A stretch of DNA of 36,299 nt from JANMOK01 sp031415055 (GTDB taxonomy: Bacteria > Pseudomonadota > Alphaproteobacteria > Rhodobacterales > Rhodobacteraceae), in contig JANOQZ010000019.1 of assembly GCA_031415055.1 (NCBI GenBank), positions 1-36,299 on the forward strand, written 5' to 3'. Of the stretch, positions 7,030-15,619 are shown piece by piece. The notes beneath the pieces were generated by a model that was given only the letters and a program-made list of their open reading frames with translations, had not been told where the DNA came from and made no database searches. The translations under genes were made by a program, and so were the position numbers. The stretch's first letter is position 1; the number at the start of each line of letters is the position of its first letter.

Positions 7030-8388
7030 CTAGTTTTTTGGAATATCAAAAATCTGCCCCGGAAAGATCAGATTCGGGTCCCCGATACTGTCCTTATTTG
7101 CGGCGAAAATCTGTGTGTATTGGATGCCAGAGCCATAGATTTCCCGCGCCATCACCCACAAAGTATTGCCCGGCTGCACCGTCAACTTGCCATTCGCCAT
7201 TTGCAAAAACGGCGCGATGTTTTCGGGGTATTCTTTCTGGAACGGCGTTGACGCCCGCGACGTCACGGCCCCATCGGGCCCAATTTCATCAACGCGCAGA
7301 ATATATCGGCCCGCCGCAACCTGATCGAGCTTGATCTCCCAAGCACCGCTATCCGTGGTCTTGCCCGACACGGCAAACACGTCGTCCACATAGACTCGAA
7401 CTTCGCTCAATGGCTGCGCTCGCCCGGCTAAAATCGCCTCACCCGCCTTGTCATAGGAAATCGAATCCAAGCTCACTTGATCGGGCACCGCTAACCCACC
7501 CGGTTGCAGCACCTTGATGCTTGCCTCGGTCGCGCTCACCACCGCGGGAGCGGCAATTTCGCCTTCCGGCGCTTGCGGTGTCAGCACCAAAACCGTGTCC
7601 GCCGATACCAGATCCACACCAACCTCGTCTTCGACAACGGCTTGAATCGCTTGGGTTCCCGGTTCCTCGCCGGTCTCAACAAATGCCACGAACTCACCCT
7701 TTGGATCGGCAGTCGTGGTCGCAACAGTTTCACCATCAATCTTGATTGCGACTTCGCTGTTAGGTTCCGCAGTTCCGGCAATTATCGCCGCACCACCCGG
7801 TTCGACACGCACTAAATCCAATGACGGCGGCTGTTCCGTCGCACCTTCACTTGCTGCTACTTCAACATTGACGCTCGGCGCTACAACCGCCGCGGCCTCA
7901 GCAACGACGGGTATTTCCGCCACTGGTTCGGTCGTTGGTTCCGTCGCCACAGCCGCCACTTCGGCCACCGGTTCGACGACCGGTTCCACGATAGCTTCCG
8001 CCACGGTTTCCGCTACAACTTCTGCGTCGGGCACAACAGCGGCCTCAACAACCGGTTCCGCCACAACTTCCGCCACGGGCTCTACGGCAGCTTCAACAAC
8101 TGGTTCCGCCACAACGTCGACAACTGGTTCAGCGGCAACTTCTTCAACCGGTGCCACCACGTCCGCCACGGGCTCAGCAGCAATTTCACTTATTGGCGCA
8201 GCCTCAGCCACTTCCACAACTGGCTCGACCACTTCCGCCGGCGGAGCCGCCAATTCCGTGACGGCCTCTTCGACAACCTCAGACACAGGTCGGTTGCTCG
8301 CCCAAATCAACCCACCCACAAGCGCGACGCCAACCACGCCAACCGCACCCCATTTATATTGATTCAAAAATTGCGTCAGCGTCGCCAT
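7030..8388 (-). CDS. Membrane-anchored protein with Ala/Val/Glu/Pro-rich linker, Ig-like domains and C-terminal LysM domain
   Basis: This 452-residue protein probably bridges the inner membrane and peptidoglycan. It has a short cytoplasmic head, one membrane helix at about 14-30 (WGAVGVVGVALVGGLIW), then roughly 140 residues built from AEPVVE/VAEVV-type units. Two Ig-like modules follow: VRVEPGGAAIIAGTAEPNSEV and its sequel, then SISYDKAGEAILAGRAQPLSEV and its sequel. The C-terminal LysM domain (LTVQPGNTLWVMAREIYG ... IFPGQIFDIPKN) binds N-acetylglucosamine-containing glycan. GGAGA upstream supports the ATG. Proteins with this layout are common in Rhodobacterales, with no proven function that I know of. 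It is divergent from the LOG gene. Confidence 0.88.
   Translation of the reverse strand: MATLTQFLNQYKWGAVGVVGVALVGGLIWASNRPVSEVVEEAVTELAAPPAEVVEPVVEVAEAAPISEIAAEPVADVVAPVEEVAAEPVVDVVAEPVVEAAVEPVAEVVAEPVVEAAVVPDAEVVAETVAEAIVEPVVEPVAEVAAVATEPTTEPVAEIPVVAEAAAVVAPSVNVEVAASEGATEQPPSLDLVRVEPGGAAIIAGTAEPNSEVAIKIDGETVATTTADPKGEFVAFVETGEEPGTQAIQAVVEDEVGVDLVSADTVLVLTPQAPEGEIAAPAVVSATEASIKVLQPGGLAVPDQVSLDSISYDKAGEAILAGRAQPLSEVRVYVDDVFAVSGKTTDSGAWEIKLDQVAAGRYILRVDEIGPDGAVTSRASTPFQKEYPENIAPFLQMANGKLTVQPGNTLWVMAREIYGSGIQYTQIFAANKDSIGDPNLIFPGQIFDIPKN
7850..8259 (-). repeat. Low-complexity coding repeat (Ala/Val/Glu/Pro linker)
   Basis: This part of the LysM gene encodes about 140 residues made of degenerate units such as AEPVVEAA and VAEVVAEP. 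At the DNA level, imperfect copies of ggttccgccacaacttc-like strings recur, so the tract may change length by slippage or recombination. The composition, Glu every few residues and frequent Pro, suggests an extended and flexible periplasmic spacer rather than a folded domain. Confidence 0.8.
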
Positions 8389-8521
8389 TCATTCTCCCGG
8401 TGCCAGTTCGTCTGATCCGCTAAACCGCGAAGTCGCCCCTCGACCTGCCAAGCGGAAATGCTACTGTGCAATCAACAGTTTGCGGCAAAAAACCAATCAT
8501 AACAAGTCAGGACGCTATTCT

Positions 8522-9082
8522 TTGTCACCAAATAGCCAAAAATCCGTCTGCGTTTACTGCGGCTCACGCCCGGGCACGGCCCCAGAATTCATGCAAACCG
8601 CCGCCGAATTGGGCACGGCTCTCGCCAATTCCGGCATCCGCCTTGTCTATGGTGCGGGCGACGTCGGCCTGATGGGTGCTGTCGCGCGTGCCGCGCAAAT
8701 TGCCGGTGGCCAGACGCTCGGTGTCATTCCCATCCACCTGCTCAAGCGCGAAGTCGGCAAGCGCGACCTGACCTCGTTCGTCATCACCGAAACCATGCAC
8801 GAGCGCAAAAAGGTGATGTTCATGAACGCCGACGCCATCGTCACCCTGCCCGGTGGCCCCGGTTCGCTGGATGAATTGTTCGAGGTGCTGACTTGGCGGC
8901 AACTTGGCCTTCACGCCAAACCGGTGTTCCTGCTCAACACCAAAGGCTACTGGAACCCGCTTCTCGCCCTGATTGATCACATGATCGCGCAGAAGTTCGT
9001 TGAGCCACCGTTCCGCACATTTTTTGAAGTTACCGAAAATGTGCCGACCCTGATGGATCGGCTCGTTGCTGTTCTTACCTAA
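8522..9082 (+). CDS. LOG-family protein (nucleoside 5'-monophosphate phosphoribohydrolase)
   Basis: This is a member of the TIGR00730/LOG family, Rossmann-like enzymes that split the N-glycosidic bond of AMP or cytokinin riboside monophosphates. Family blocks are VCVYCGSRPG at the N-terminus, YGAGDVGLMGAVA, HERKKVMFMNADA, and PGGPGSLDE, the last standing where PGGxGTxxE is usual. There is no ATG start. The TTG at 8522 is favoured because AGGA lies nine bases upstream and the resulting N-terminus (SPNSQKSVCVYCG) has the usual length; a TTG at 8480 would add 14 residues. It is divergent from the LysM gene and convergent with sodB. Confidence 0.88.
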   Translation: MSPNSQKSVCVYCGSRPGTAPEFMQTAAELGTALANSGIRLVYGAGDVGLMGAVARAAQIAGGQTLGVIPIHLLKREVGKRDLTSFVITETMHERKKVMFMNADAIVTLPGGPGSLDELFEVLTWRQLGLHAKPVFLLNTKGYWNPLLALIDHMIAQKFVEPPFRTFFEVTENVPTLMDRLVAVLT

Positions 9083-9095
9083 TTTCAATGATCTA

Positions 9096-9128
9096 AAAAT
9101 ACTCTGGGGTATGGGGGTGAAACCCCCA
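9096..9128 (-). terminator. Terminator-like hairpin after sodB
   Basis: On the minus strand, just past the sodB stop, TGGGGGT (9128-9122) pairs with ACCCCCA (9118-9112) over a 3-base loop. An ATACCCCAGAGTATTTTT tail follows. A G-rich hairpin, a CCCC stretch and a T-run in this order recur after genes in Rhodobacterales, as I recall. It could also serve the convergent LOG gene, which ends at 9082 before the A-rich side. Confidence 0.6.
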
Positions 9129-9132
9129 AGCC

Positions 9133-9735
9133 TCACTTCAGCCGTGACGCCACGTTTTCCCAATCAACCAAATTGTCCAAGAAATTGGTGATATAGGCCG
9201 GCCGTTTGTTGCGGAAATCGATGTAATAGGAATGCTCCCACACATCGCAGCCCAACAGCGTCAACTCGCCCGCGCACAAAGGATTAACCCCGTTCTCGGT
9301 TTTGCTCAGCTTCAATCCGCCATCGGCGGCCTGCACCAGCCAGGCCCACCCCGACCCGAATTGGCCCACACCCGCCGCGACGAAATCAGCTTTGAATTTT
9401 TCGATCGAACCAAACGTCTCGACCAGCCGTTTCTCCAACGCTCCCGGAATCTTGCGCCCTTTTGGCCCCATCATTTTCCAGAACTCGTTGTGGTTCCACA
9501 ATTGGCTCAGGTTGTTGAACAGCCCTGCTTGCACCACGTTGCCGGGCTGATAGGTGTCCATGATGATGGCTTCCAGCGACTTGCCCTCATGCCCCGACCC
9601 GTCCAGCAACTTGTTGCCGTTATCAACGTAGGCCTTATGGTGCAGGTCGTGGTGAAATTCCAACGTCTCTTTTGACATGCCGCCAGCGGCCAAAGCATCG
9701 TGGGCATAAGGAAGATCGGGAAGTGAGAATGCCAT
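9133..9735 (-). CDS. sodB: Superoxide dismutase, Fe/Mn family
   Basis: This cytoplasmic enzyme converts superoxide to oxygen and hydrogen peroxide. The 200-residue length is normal. By alignment with E. coli SodB the metal ligands are His28, His82, Asp164 and His168 (in DVWEHSYYIDF). The NHNEFWK and GSGWAWLV blocks are typical. The family cannot be split cleanly into iron and manganese types by eye; the SodB name follows the closer match to iron-type enzymes. It lies downstream of the Mth938-family gene on the same strand with a 170-bp gap, so it probably has its own promoter there, although I could not pick out convincing -35/-10 boxes. Confidence 0.95.
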   Translation of the reverse strand: MAFSLPDLPYAHDALAAGGMSKETLEFHHDLHHKAYVDNGNKLLDGSGHEGKSLEAIIMDTYQPGNVVQAGLFNNLSQLWNHNEFWKMMGPKGRKIPGALEKRLVETFGSIEKFKADFVAAGVGQFGSGWAWLVQAADGGLKLSKTENGVNPLCAGELTLLGCDVWEHSYYIDFRNKRPAYITNFLDNLVDWENVASRLK

Positions 9736-9905
9736 GATTGCACCTTTCTGATGTGAAAACCCAAGCGAGTCGCCCCGCCTCTTGTCGGCAATTCTATCGA
9801 AGCCATATCCAAGACGAAATGCTGATCTCCGTCACTATCAACACTTCCAGTCCGCCGTTGGTTCCAAAACTTGCCGCTGCAAGCACAAATTCCATCAAGA
9901 CTGCC

Positions 9906-10259
9906 TCAAACCGCCACCAAAGCAGCCCCAACCCGGCGGCCTTCGCTCAACAAAACGTTGTAGGTTCGGCAGGCCGAGGGTGTAGCCATGAATTCGACCC
10001 CAATGCCCGCCTCCACGAGAATATCTCGAAAACCAACCGGAATGGCGGCGATTTCTGCCCCAGTCCCCACCAACACCACGTCCAGCGCAGCAGCCGCGTC
10101 AACAAAAAGCGCCGTCTCAGCAAACCCGCCCCAAGCCACCGGCCCGTTTGGCAACATTGCCAAAGCTCCGTCGCATTTCACCCCACCAACCCGAAAAAAC
10201 CCCGGCCCGTACCCGTCAATCGGCTTGGCCCCGCCAAAGTCGATCTCGGTTATCCGCAT
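9906..10259 (-). CDS. Mth938-like domain (DUF498/NDUFAF3 family) protein
   Basis: This is a 117-residue protein of the Mth938-like family, a small alpha/beta fold. The mitochondrial relative NDUFAF3 helps assemble respiratory complex I; the bacterial role is not established. Characteristic parts are the start MRITEIDFGG, YGPGFFRVGGVKCDG, the central VVLVGTGAEIA strand-turn and SACRTYNVLLSEGRRVGAAL near the end. Its ATG overlaps the secF stop codon (TGATG), so translation is probably coupled to secF. A position after secDF is common in alphaproteobacteria and hints at a link with membrane-protein assembly. Confidence 0.9.
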   Translation of the reverse strand: MRITEIDFGGAKPIDGYGPGFFRVGGVKCDGALAMLPNGPVAWGGFAETALFVDAAAALDVVLVGTGAEIAAIPVGFRDILVEAGIGVEFMATPSACRTYNVLLSEGRRVGAALVAV

Positions 10260-11236
10260 CAGGCATCAATTCCAGCGAACTGCGTTCCCGCCGCACCATC
10301 CTGCTTGCTCCAGTCGCGCTTGACGCCCAACCAGAGCACCACCACTGTGGCGACAAATACCGTCGAATACGTGCCGACAAACACGCCCCAGATCATGGCG
10401 AAAGTGAACCCGCGCAACACTTCACCGCCGAAAAACAGCAAGGCCAACAAGGCGATCAACACGGTTACTGCTGTCATGATTGTTCGGCTCAATGTCTCAT
10501 TCACCGAAAGGTTAAGCACCTCAATCAGCGGCATGGTCTTGTATTTGCGCAGATTTTCCCGCACCCGGTCAAAAATTACCACTGTGTCGTTCAACGAATA
10601 ACCGACTATCGTCAGGATTGCGGCCAGAATCGACAAGTTGAATTCCAGCCGGAACACCACAAACACGCCAATGGTCAAGATCGTGTCGTGCACCGTGGCT
10701 GCGACGGCCCCGACCGAGAACTGCCATTCGAACCGCAACCAGACATAAAACAGAATCGCCACAACCGACAGTGCTACAGCCAAAGCCCCATCAGCCAACA
10801 ACTCTGACGATACCTTGGCACCGACGGAATCGGTCGCCAGATAGGTAATCCCCGGGAACCTTGCATCTAATGCGGCTTTGATTTTCACCACCACATCGGC
10901 CTGAATCGCATCGTCGCCCTCGGCCTGTTCAACCCGGATCAGCACTGCATTGCGCGCTGTCCCGGTCACTTCTGCCGCGGGATCGCGGATTTCGGTCACC
11001 GATACATCGCCCAATCCCAACCCGCCCAAAACCTCACGGAAAGCCCCAATATCAACTGTCTCGGTCGGCTCCGCGGTGATCATCGTGCCACCACGAAAAT
11101 CGACGCCTTGGTTCAAACCGACAACCAAATACAGGACAAGCGACGTCAAAACCGCGACGGCTGAGACGCCAAATGTAATTGCGTAATATTTGAAAAAATC
11201 AACATTGGTGATCGAAGGAACCAGCTTCAGACGCAT
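10259..11236 (-). CDS. secF: Protein translocase subunit SecF
   Basis: SecF works with SecD to use the proton motive force to pull proteins through SecYEG. The 325-residue length is typical. Visible features are a first membrane helix (about 18-38), the periplasmic entry VDFRGGTMITAEP, and a C-terminal block of five membrane segments with the hallmark GYSLNDTVVIFDRVRENL. It starts 9 bp after the secD stop and ends overlapping the Mth938-family gene, so yajC-secD-secF-Mth938 looks like one operon. Confidence 0.97.
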   Translation of the reverse strand: MRLKLVPSITNVDFFKYYAITFGVSAVAVLTSLVLYLVVGLNQGVDFRGGTMITAEPTETVDIGAFREVLGGLGLGDVSVTEIRDPAAEVTGTARNAVLIRVEQAEGDDAIQADVVVKIKAALDARFPGITYLATDSVGAKVSSELLADGALAVALSVVAILFYVWLRFEWQFSVGAVAATVHDTILTIGVFVVFRLEFNLSILAAILTIVGYSLNDTVVIFDRVRENLRKYKTMPLIEVLNLSVNETLSRTIMTAVTVLIALLALLFFGGEVLRGFTFAMIWGVFVGTYSTVFVATVVVLWLGVKRDWSKQDGAAGTQFAGIDA

Positions 11237-11245
11237 CGCGTTCTC

Positions 11246-12910
11246 CTACACCAAAATCGTTTTCGGGCGACGCCAGTTCAGATACGCCGCTATGATGGAT
11301 CGTGTTACCCAGATTGCCGTGAAAATCGAGGTTACCAGACCAAGCCCCAACGTCACCGCAAAACCGCGGATCGGCCCCGATCCAAGTGCAAACAAAATCA
11401 CCGCCGCAATCAACGTGGTCAGCGAGCCATCGACAATTGCCGACAAGGCCTTCTCATAGCCCAACGACATGGCGCGAACCGGTCCTTTGCCGCTGCGCAG
11501 TTCCTCGCGCACCCGCTCAAACACCAACACATTGGCATCCACCGCCATGCCGATGGTCAGGATGATGCCGCCAATCCCCGGCAGGGTCAAAGTCGCGCCG
11601 ATCACACTCATCATCGCGAAAATCAGCACGATGTTCAAAATCAATGCCACATTGGCGAACATGCCCCAGATGCCATAACTCAGCACCATATAGGCGCACA
11701 CCGCCGCAAAGGCGATGATCGAGGCCAGCTTTCCCGCCTCAATCGAATCCTGCCCCAGCTCAGGCCCGATCACCCGCTGCTCCAGCACTTTGATTTCGGC
11801 TGGCAATGCCCCAGCCCGCAACAGCACGGCCAACCGCGTGCTTTCCTCAACTGTGAAATTACCTGTGATCTGCCCCGATCCACCCGGAATGGCCGTTTGA
11901 ATCGTCGGCGCCGAAATCACTTCGTCATCCAGCACGATGGCAAACGGATTGTCGACGTTTGCCGCCGTGTATTCGCCAAAAATCTTGCCGCCTTGCGGGT
12001 TGAAGCGAAACGAAACCGCTGGCCGACCGTTCTGGTCAAAGGTCGGTTGCGCATCTACCAACTGGTCGCCCGAAACCACAGCACGGCGTTCCAGCACATA
12101 AAAAACGCCTTCCTCATCAATCGACGGTACCAAAATTTCACCGGCACCTGGAGTGGCATTCGCGTCGCTGGTGCGGCCGTTTACAGTGTTAAACGTCAGC
12201 TTGGCCGTCTTGCCGATCAGCTCAAGCAATTCCTCAGCCGAACCGATTCCCGGCACCTGAATCAGAATACGATCCTTACCCTGCCGTTGAATCGTCGGCT
12301 CACGCGTGCCCGCTTCGTCGACCCGACGGCGCACAATCTCCAGCGATTGCTCCATCGTGCGGTCATCGCTTGCCACTTTCTCGGCATCACTCAGCACAAC
12401 TAAAATCTCGTCGGCCTCATTGCTGACCACGATATCCGTCGTGCCCAAACCGGTCAGCGATACAATTGGCTGCGCAATCGCCTTGACGGCTTCCAGTGCG
12501 GCGGGCATCCCGGCAGGCTCGCCAATTTTCACCCGCAAAACAGCCGGGTCGTTCTCGACCCGACGCACATTGCCGACTTGATCCTTCAAATCGCGCAATG
12601 CATCGCGCACCAATGGCCAGTAATTGTCCAGCCGCTCGGCATAAATCTCTTCAACCCGCACTTCGACCAGCACATGCGCACCACCGCGAAGGTCAAGCCC
12701 GAGGTTCACCAAAGCGTTCGGCATCCACCCCGGCCAAGCATAGCTTGCCGCTTGAATTTCCGGTGTCGCCGGATTGCCCGCTTCCAAAAACGCTACCGCA
12801 TCATTGTGGCTTTCAACCCGCGCATAAAACGCCACCGGCACAGCCAGATAGGCGCAAAACAGGCAAATTCCCCAAATGATCGCGTTTTTCCAGAACGGAA
12901 ACTCAAGCAT
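11246..12910 (-). CDS. secD: Protein translocase subunit SecD
   Basis: SecD is the larger subunit of the SecDF translocation motor in the inner membrane. The 554-residue protein has an N-terminal helix (NAIIWGICLFCAYLAVPVAF), the periplasmic start motif GLDLRGGAHVLVEV, and a large periplasmic region. The C-terminal block of five helices contains GMAVDANVLVFERVREEL, the signature of SecD. The ATG at 12910 is preferred over the in-frame TTG at 12916 because AAGGGA stands six bases before it. It is the second gene of the yajC-secD-secF operon, 37 bp after yajC. Confidence 0.97.
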   Translation of the reverse strand: MLEFPFWKNAIIWGICLFCAYLAVPVAFYARVESHNDAVAFLEAGNPATPEIQAASYAWPGWMPNALVNLGLDLRGGAHVLVEVRVEEIYAERLDNYWPLVRDALRDLKDQVGNVRRVENDPAVLRVKIGEPAGMPAALEAVKAIAQPIVSLTGLGTTDIVVSNEADEILVVLSDAEKVASDDRTMEQSLEIVRRRVDEAGTREPTIQRQGKDRILIQVPGIGSAEELLELIGKTAKLTFNTVNGRTSDANATPGAGEILVPSIDEEGVFYVLERRAVVSGDQLVDAQPTFDQNGRPAVSFRFNPQGGKIFGEYTAANVDNPFAIVLDDEVISAPTIQTAIPGGSGQITGNFTVEESTRLAVLLRAGALPAEIKVLEQRVIGPELGQDSIEAGKLASIIAFAAVCAYMVLSYGIWGMFANVALILNIVLIFAMMSVIGATLTLPGIGGIILTIGMAVDANVLVFERVREELRSGKGPVRAMSLGYEKALSAIVDGSLTTLIAAVILFALGSGPIRGFAVTLGLGLVTSIFTAIWVTRSIIAAYLNWRRPKTILV

Positions 12911-12947
12911 ATTCAATCCCTTGAATGCAAATGTTCAAGCACCGCTG

Positions 12948-13274
12948 TCAGGCGGCAGGCTCGGTCTTGCTCAACACCTGCGTCACCGTGTGCTTGACCA
13001 CGCGCACTTTCACGCCAGTGGCAATCTCGACTTCCAATTCGCCGTCGCTGACCTTGGAAACCTTGCCGATGATCCCGCCCGAAGTCACCACTTGGTCGCC
13101 GCGCCGCAGAGCCGCCACCAAAGCCCGATGGTCTTTCAGCTTTTTCTGCTGTGGGCGGATCATCAGAAAATACATGATGCCAATAATCGGAACCATCATG
13201 AACAACGGACTCGCTAATAGTGATATAGGTTGACCACCCGCCGCCTGCGCATAAGCCGCCGTTGCAAACATCAT
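12948..13274 (-). CDS. yajC: Sec translocon accessory protein YajC
   Basis: YajC is a small single-pass membrane protein associated with SecDF. The 108 residues include a short N-terminal part, a membrane helix (SPLFMMVPIIGIMYFLMIRPQQKK) with the invariant RPQQKK end, and a soluble domain with GDQVVTSGGIIGKV. Two ATGs are adjacent (13274 and 13271); GGGGA upstream fits either, slightly better the second. It heads the secDF operon and is divergent from serS over 172 bp. That gap holds short GTCCG/CGGAC inverted repeats but no promoter that I can call with confidence. Confidence 0.95.
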   Translation of the reverse strand: MMFATAAYAQAAGGQPISLLASPLFMMVPIIGIMYFLMIRPQQKKLKDHRALVAALRRGDQVVTSGGIIGKVSKVSDGELEVEIATGVKVRVVKHTVTQVLSKTEPAA

Positions 13275-13446
13275 GTTCCCCTTGAATCCACCCTCGGACT
13301 AGAGACGTCCGAATTCCGCGCGGACACTAACGACGCCCCCCAGCGTATGCAAGGCACCCCAATTAGCCGCAACGTCGCACCTCACCCTTCCACCCATTCC
13401 ACGAATCTGGCATAGCCTCCGCAAACACCAACGCCAAGGCTTCCCC

Positions 13447-14736
13447 ATGCACGACATCCGCGCCATCCGCGACAATCCCGCCGCCTTCGACACCGCGCTC
13501 AAGCGGCGCGGGTTGGCCCCCATGTCTCCCGAAATCCTGTCCATCGACGCCGCGCGTCGCGCCAAAATCAAAGCCGCCGAAGACGCGACGGCGGTCCGCA
13601 ACCTCGCCTCCAAAGAAGCTGGCACCGCCAAAGCCGCCGGAAACGACGTTGAATTTGACCGACTGCGTGCGCTGGTCAACGCCAAGAAAGACGAAAACGC
13701 CCGGCTGGAGGAAGAAGCAAAAGCCGAAGATACCAAACTGACCGACCTGCTCCTCACCATCCCCAACCTGCCCTACGAAGACGTGCCCGACGGCCCGGAT
13801 GAAACTGCAAATGTCGAAATCCACCGCCACGGCAACATCCGCAATTTCGCTTTCACCGCCAAAGAGCACTTCCAAATCCCCGCCGCCATCCCCGGCCTCG
13901 ACTTCGAGACCGCCGCCCGTCTGTCGGGCACCCGCTTTGTCATCCTCAAAGGCGCGATGGTGCGTCTGCACCGGGCGCTGGCGCAGTTCATGCTCGACAC
14001 CCATATCGACCAGCACGGCCTGACCGAAGTCTGGACGCCGGTGTTGGTCCGCCCCGAAGCCATGCTCGGCACCGGCCAACTGCCGAAATTCGCCGAGGAC
14101 AGCTATCAAACCACCAACGGCTGGTGGCTGATCCCGACGTCGGAAGTGACGCTGACCAACCTCGTCGCCGGTCAAGCGCTGGACGAAGCCACCCTGCCGC
14201 TGCGCTTCACCGCCCATTCCCAATGCTTCCGCTCCGAAGCCGGTTCCGCCGGCCGCGACACCGCCGGTATGCTGCGTCAGCACCAGTTCGAGAAGGTCGA
14301 AATGGTCTCGATCACCAAACCCGAAGACGGCCGCGCCGAGCTGGATCGCATGACCAAATGCGCCGAGCGCATCCTCGAACTGCTGAACCTGCCCTACCGC
14401 ACCATCGTGCTCTGCACCGGCGACATGGGCTTTGGTGCCCGGCGCACCCATGACATCGAAGTCTGGCTGCCCGGCCAGAACACTTTCCGCGAGATCTCCT
14501 CGGTTTCAGTCTGCGGCGATTTTCAAGCCCGCCGCATGAACGCCCGCTACAAAACCGGCACCGGCAAACCCGAATTCGTCCACACCCTCAACGGCTCCGG
14601 CCTCGCCGTCGGTCGCACCCTGATCGCCGTGGTCGAAAACGGCCAAGAAGCCGACGGTTCCATTTCTTTGCCCGAAGCCCTGTTCCCCTACCTTGGCGGC
14701 AAGACCATGATCGCGCCCGACGGCACGCTTTGCTGA
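13447..14736 (+). CDS. serS: Serine--tRNA ligase
   Basis: SerRS charges tRNA-Ser with serine in the cytoplasm. The 429-residue protein has the N-terminal coiled-coil arm that grips tRNA (about 25-105, rich in Lys, Glu and Ala) and then the class II catalytic core. Motif 2 is FRSEAGSAGRDTAGMLRQHQF, and motif 3 is SGLAVGRTLIAVVEN near the C-terminus. HDIRAIRDNPAAFDTALKRRG is the usual opening. It is followed by surE after 97 bp, in an order (serS-surE-pcm) well known in Rhodobacterales. Long open frames antisense to it reflect codon bias. Confidence 0.97.
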   Translation: MHDIRAIRDNPAAFDTALKRRGLAPMSPEILSIDAARRAKIKAAEDATAVRNLASKEAGTAKAAGNDVEFDRLRALVNAKKDENARLEEEAKAEDTKLTDLLLTIPNLPYEDVPDGPDETANVEIHRHGNIRNFAFTAKEHFQIPAAIPGLDFETAARLSGTRFVILKGAMVRLHRALAQFMLDTHIDQHGLTEVWTPVLVRPEAMLGTGQLPKFAEDSYQTTNGWWLIPTSEVTLTNLVAGQALDEATLPLRFTAHSQCFRSEAGSAGRDTAGMLRQHQFEKVEMVSITKPEDGRAELDRMTKCAERILELLNLPYRTIVLCTGDMGFGARRTHDIEVWLPGQNTFREISSVSVCGDFQARRMNARYKTGTGKPEFVHTLNGSGLAVGRTLIAVVENGQEADGSISLPEALFPYLGGKTMIAPDGTLC

Positions 14737-14833
14737 CTCGAAAGCCACACCCGCCAACCATAACAATCCAAGCGTAGACCAAGCCTAGACGCAACTCAAC
14801 CGCCTGACTAACGTCACCAAAAAAGGCCCGAGC

Positions 14834-15619
14834 ATGCGTATTCTGATCACCAACGACGACGGCATTTCAGCGCCGGGGCTAAAAATTGCCGAGGCGATTG
14901 CGCATGACCTTGCCGGTCCGACCGGCGAGGTCTGGGTCGTGGCACCGGCGTTTGAACAATCCGGCGTCGCCCATTGCGTCAGCTACGTGCGGCCCATGCG
15001 GCTGGAACACCTCGAAGACAAACGCTATGCCGTCGAGGGCTCACCCGCCGATTGCATTTTGGCCGGGCTGTTTGAAATCCTAAAGAATTCGCCCCCCGAT
15101 CTCATTCTTTCCGGTGTCAATCGCGGCCATAACGTCGCCGAAGACGTGCTCTATTCCGGCACCATAGGTGGCGCGATGGAAGGGGCGTTGCACGGCATAA
15201 AATCCATCGCCATGTCGCAGTATTTCGGTCCGGAAAATCGCAACTCCAAAGACCCATTCGCAAATGCTGCCGCGCATGGTGCCGAAGTTTGCCGTCAACT
15301 GATAACCAAAGCCGATTGGTCGACAGACCCTTATTCCACCTTTTACAACATCAACTTCCCTCCTTGTGCACCCAAAAAAATCAAAGGCGTCAAATCCACC
15401 TTCCAAGGCCGCCGCCAAGTACCGACTTTCGAGGTCGAGCATCAAACTTCGCCCAACGGTCGCAACTACCTGTGGCTTTCCGGCGGACGCGGCAATGAAA
15501 CCTCGCAGTCCGGCAGCGATGCGCGCGAGACAATGGAAAACTGGATCACTGTCACCCCTTTGCGGGCCGATCTGACTGCACATGATCATTTGAAAGATCT
15601 GGCAAATGCTCTTAGATAA
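14834..15619 (+). CDS. surE: 5'/3'-nucleotidase SurE
   Basis: SurE removes phosphate from nucleoside monophosphates and is linked to stationary-phase survival. The 261-residue protein opens with MRILITNDDGISAPG, where the adjacent Asp residues bind the divalent metal, and contains SGVNRGHNVAEDVLYSGTIG with the Asn ligand. The ATG is preceded by a purine-rich AAAAAAGG stretch. Its 3' end overlaps pcm by 14 bp, the usual coupling of these two genes. Confidence 0.95.
   Translation: MRILITNDDGISAPGLKIAEAIAHDLAGPTGEVWVVAPAFEQSGVAHCVSYVRPMRLEHLEDKRYAVEGSPADCILAGLFEILKNSPPDLILSGVNRGHNVAEDVLYSGTIGGAMEGALHGIKSIAMSQYFGPENRNSKDPFANAAAHGAEVCRQLITKADWSTDPYSTFYNINFPPCAPKKIKGVKSTFQGRRQVPTFEVEHQTSPNGRNYLWLSGGRGNETSQSGSDARETMENWITVTPLRADLTAHDHLKDLANALR

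Noticed and set aside
7715..8362. Ser/Thr/Ala-rich frame antisense to the LysM gene linker
   Set aside because: It is the complement of the Ala/Val/Glu/Pro repeat, which yields a long simple frame automatically.
9738..10601. Plus-strand frame over the Mth938-family gene and secF
   Set aside because: Both minus-strand genes are clear family members and overlap each other at TGATG; the antisense product has no domain.
13281..13324. Short CGGAC/GTCCG inverted repeats between yajC and serS
   Set aside because: The arms are only five bases and overlap each other; too weak to call an operator.
13363..14451. Open frame of 362 codons antisense to serS
   Set aside because: It lies opposite a clear serS gene, its composition is Gly/Phe-rich as expected for the complement of biased codons, and it has no recognisable domain.
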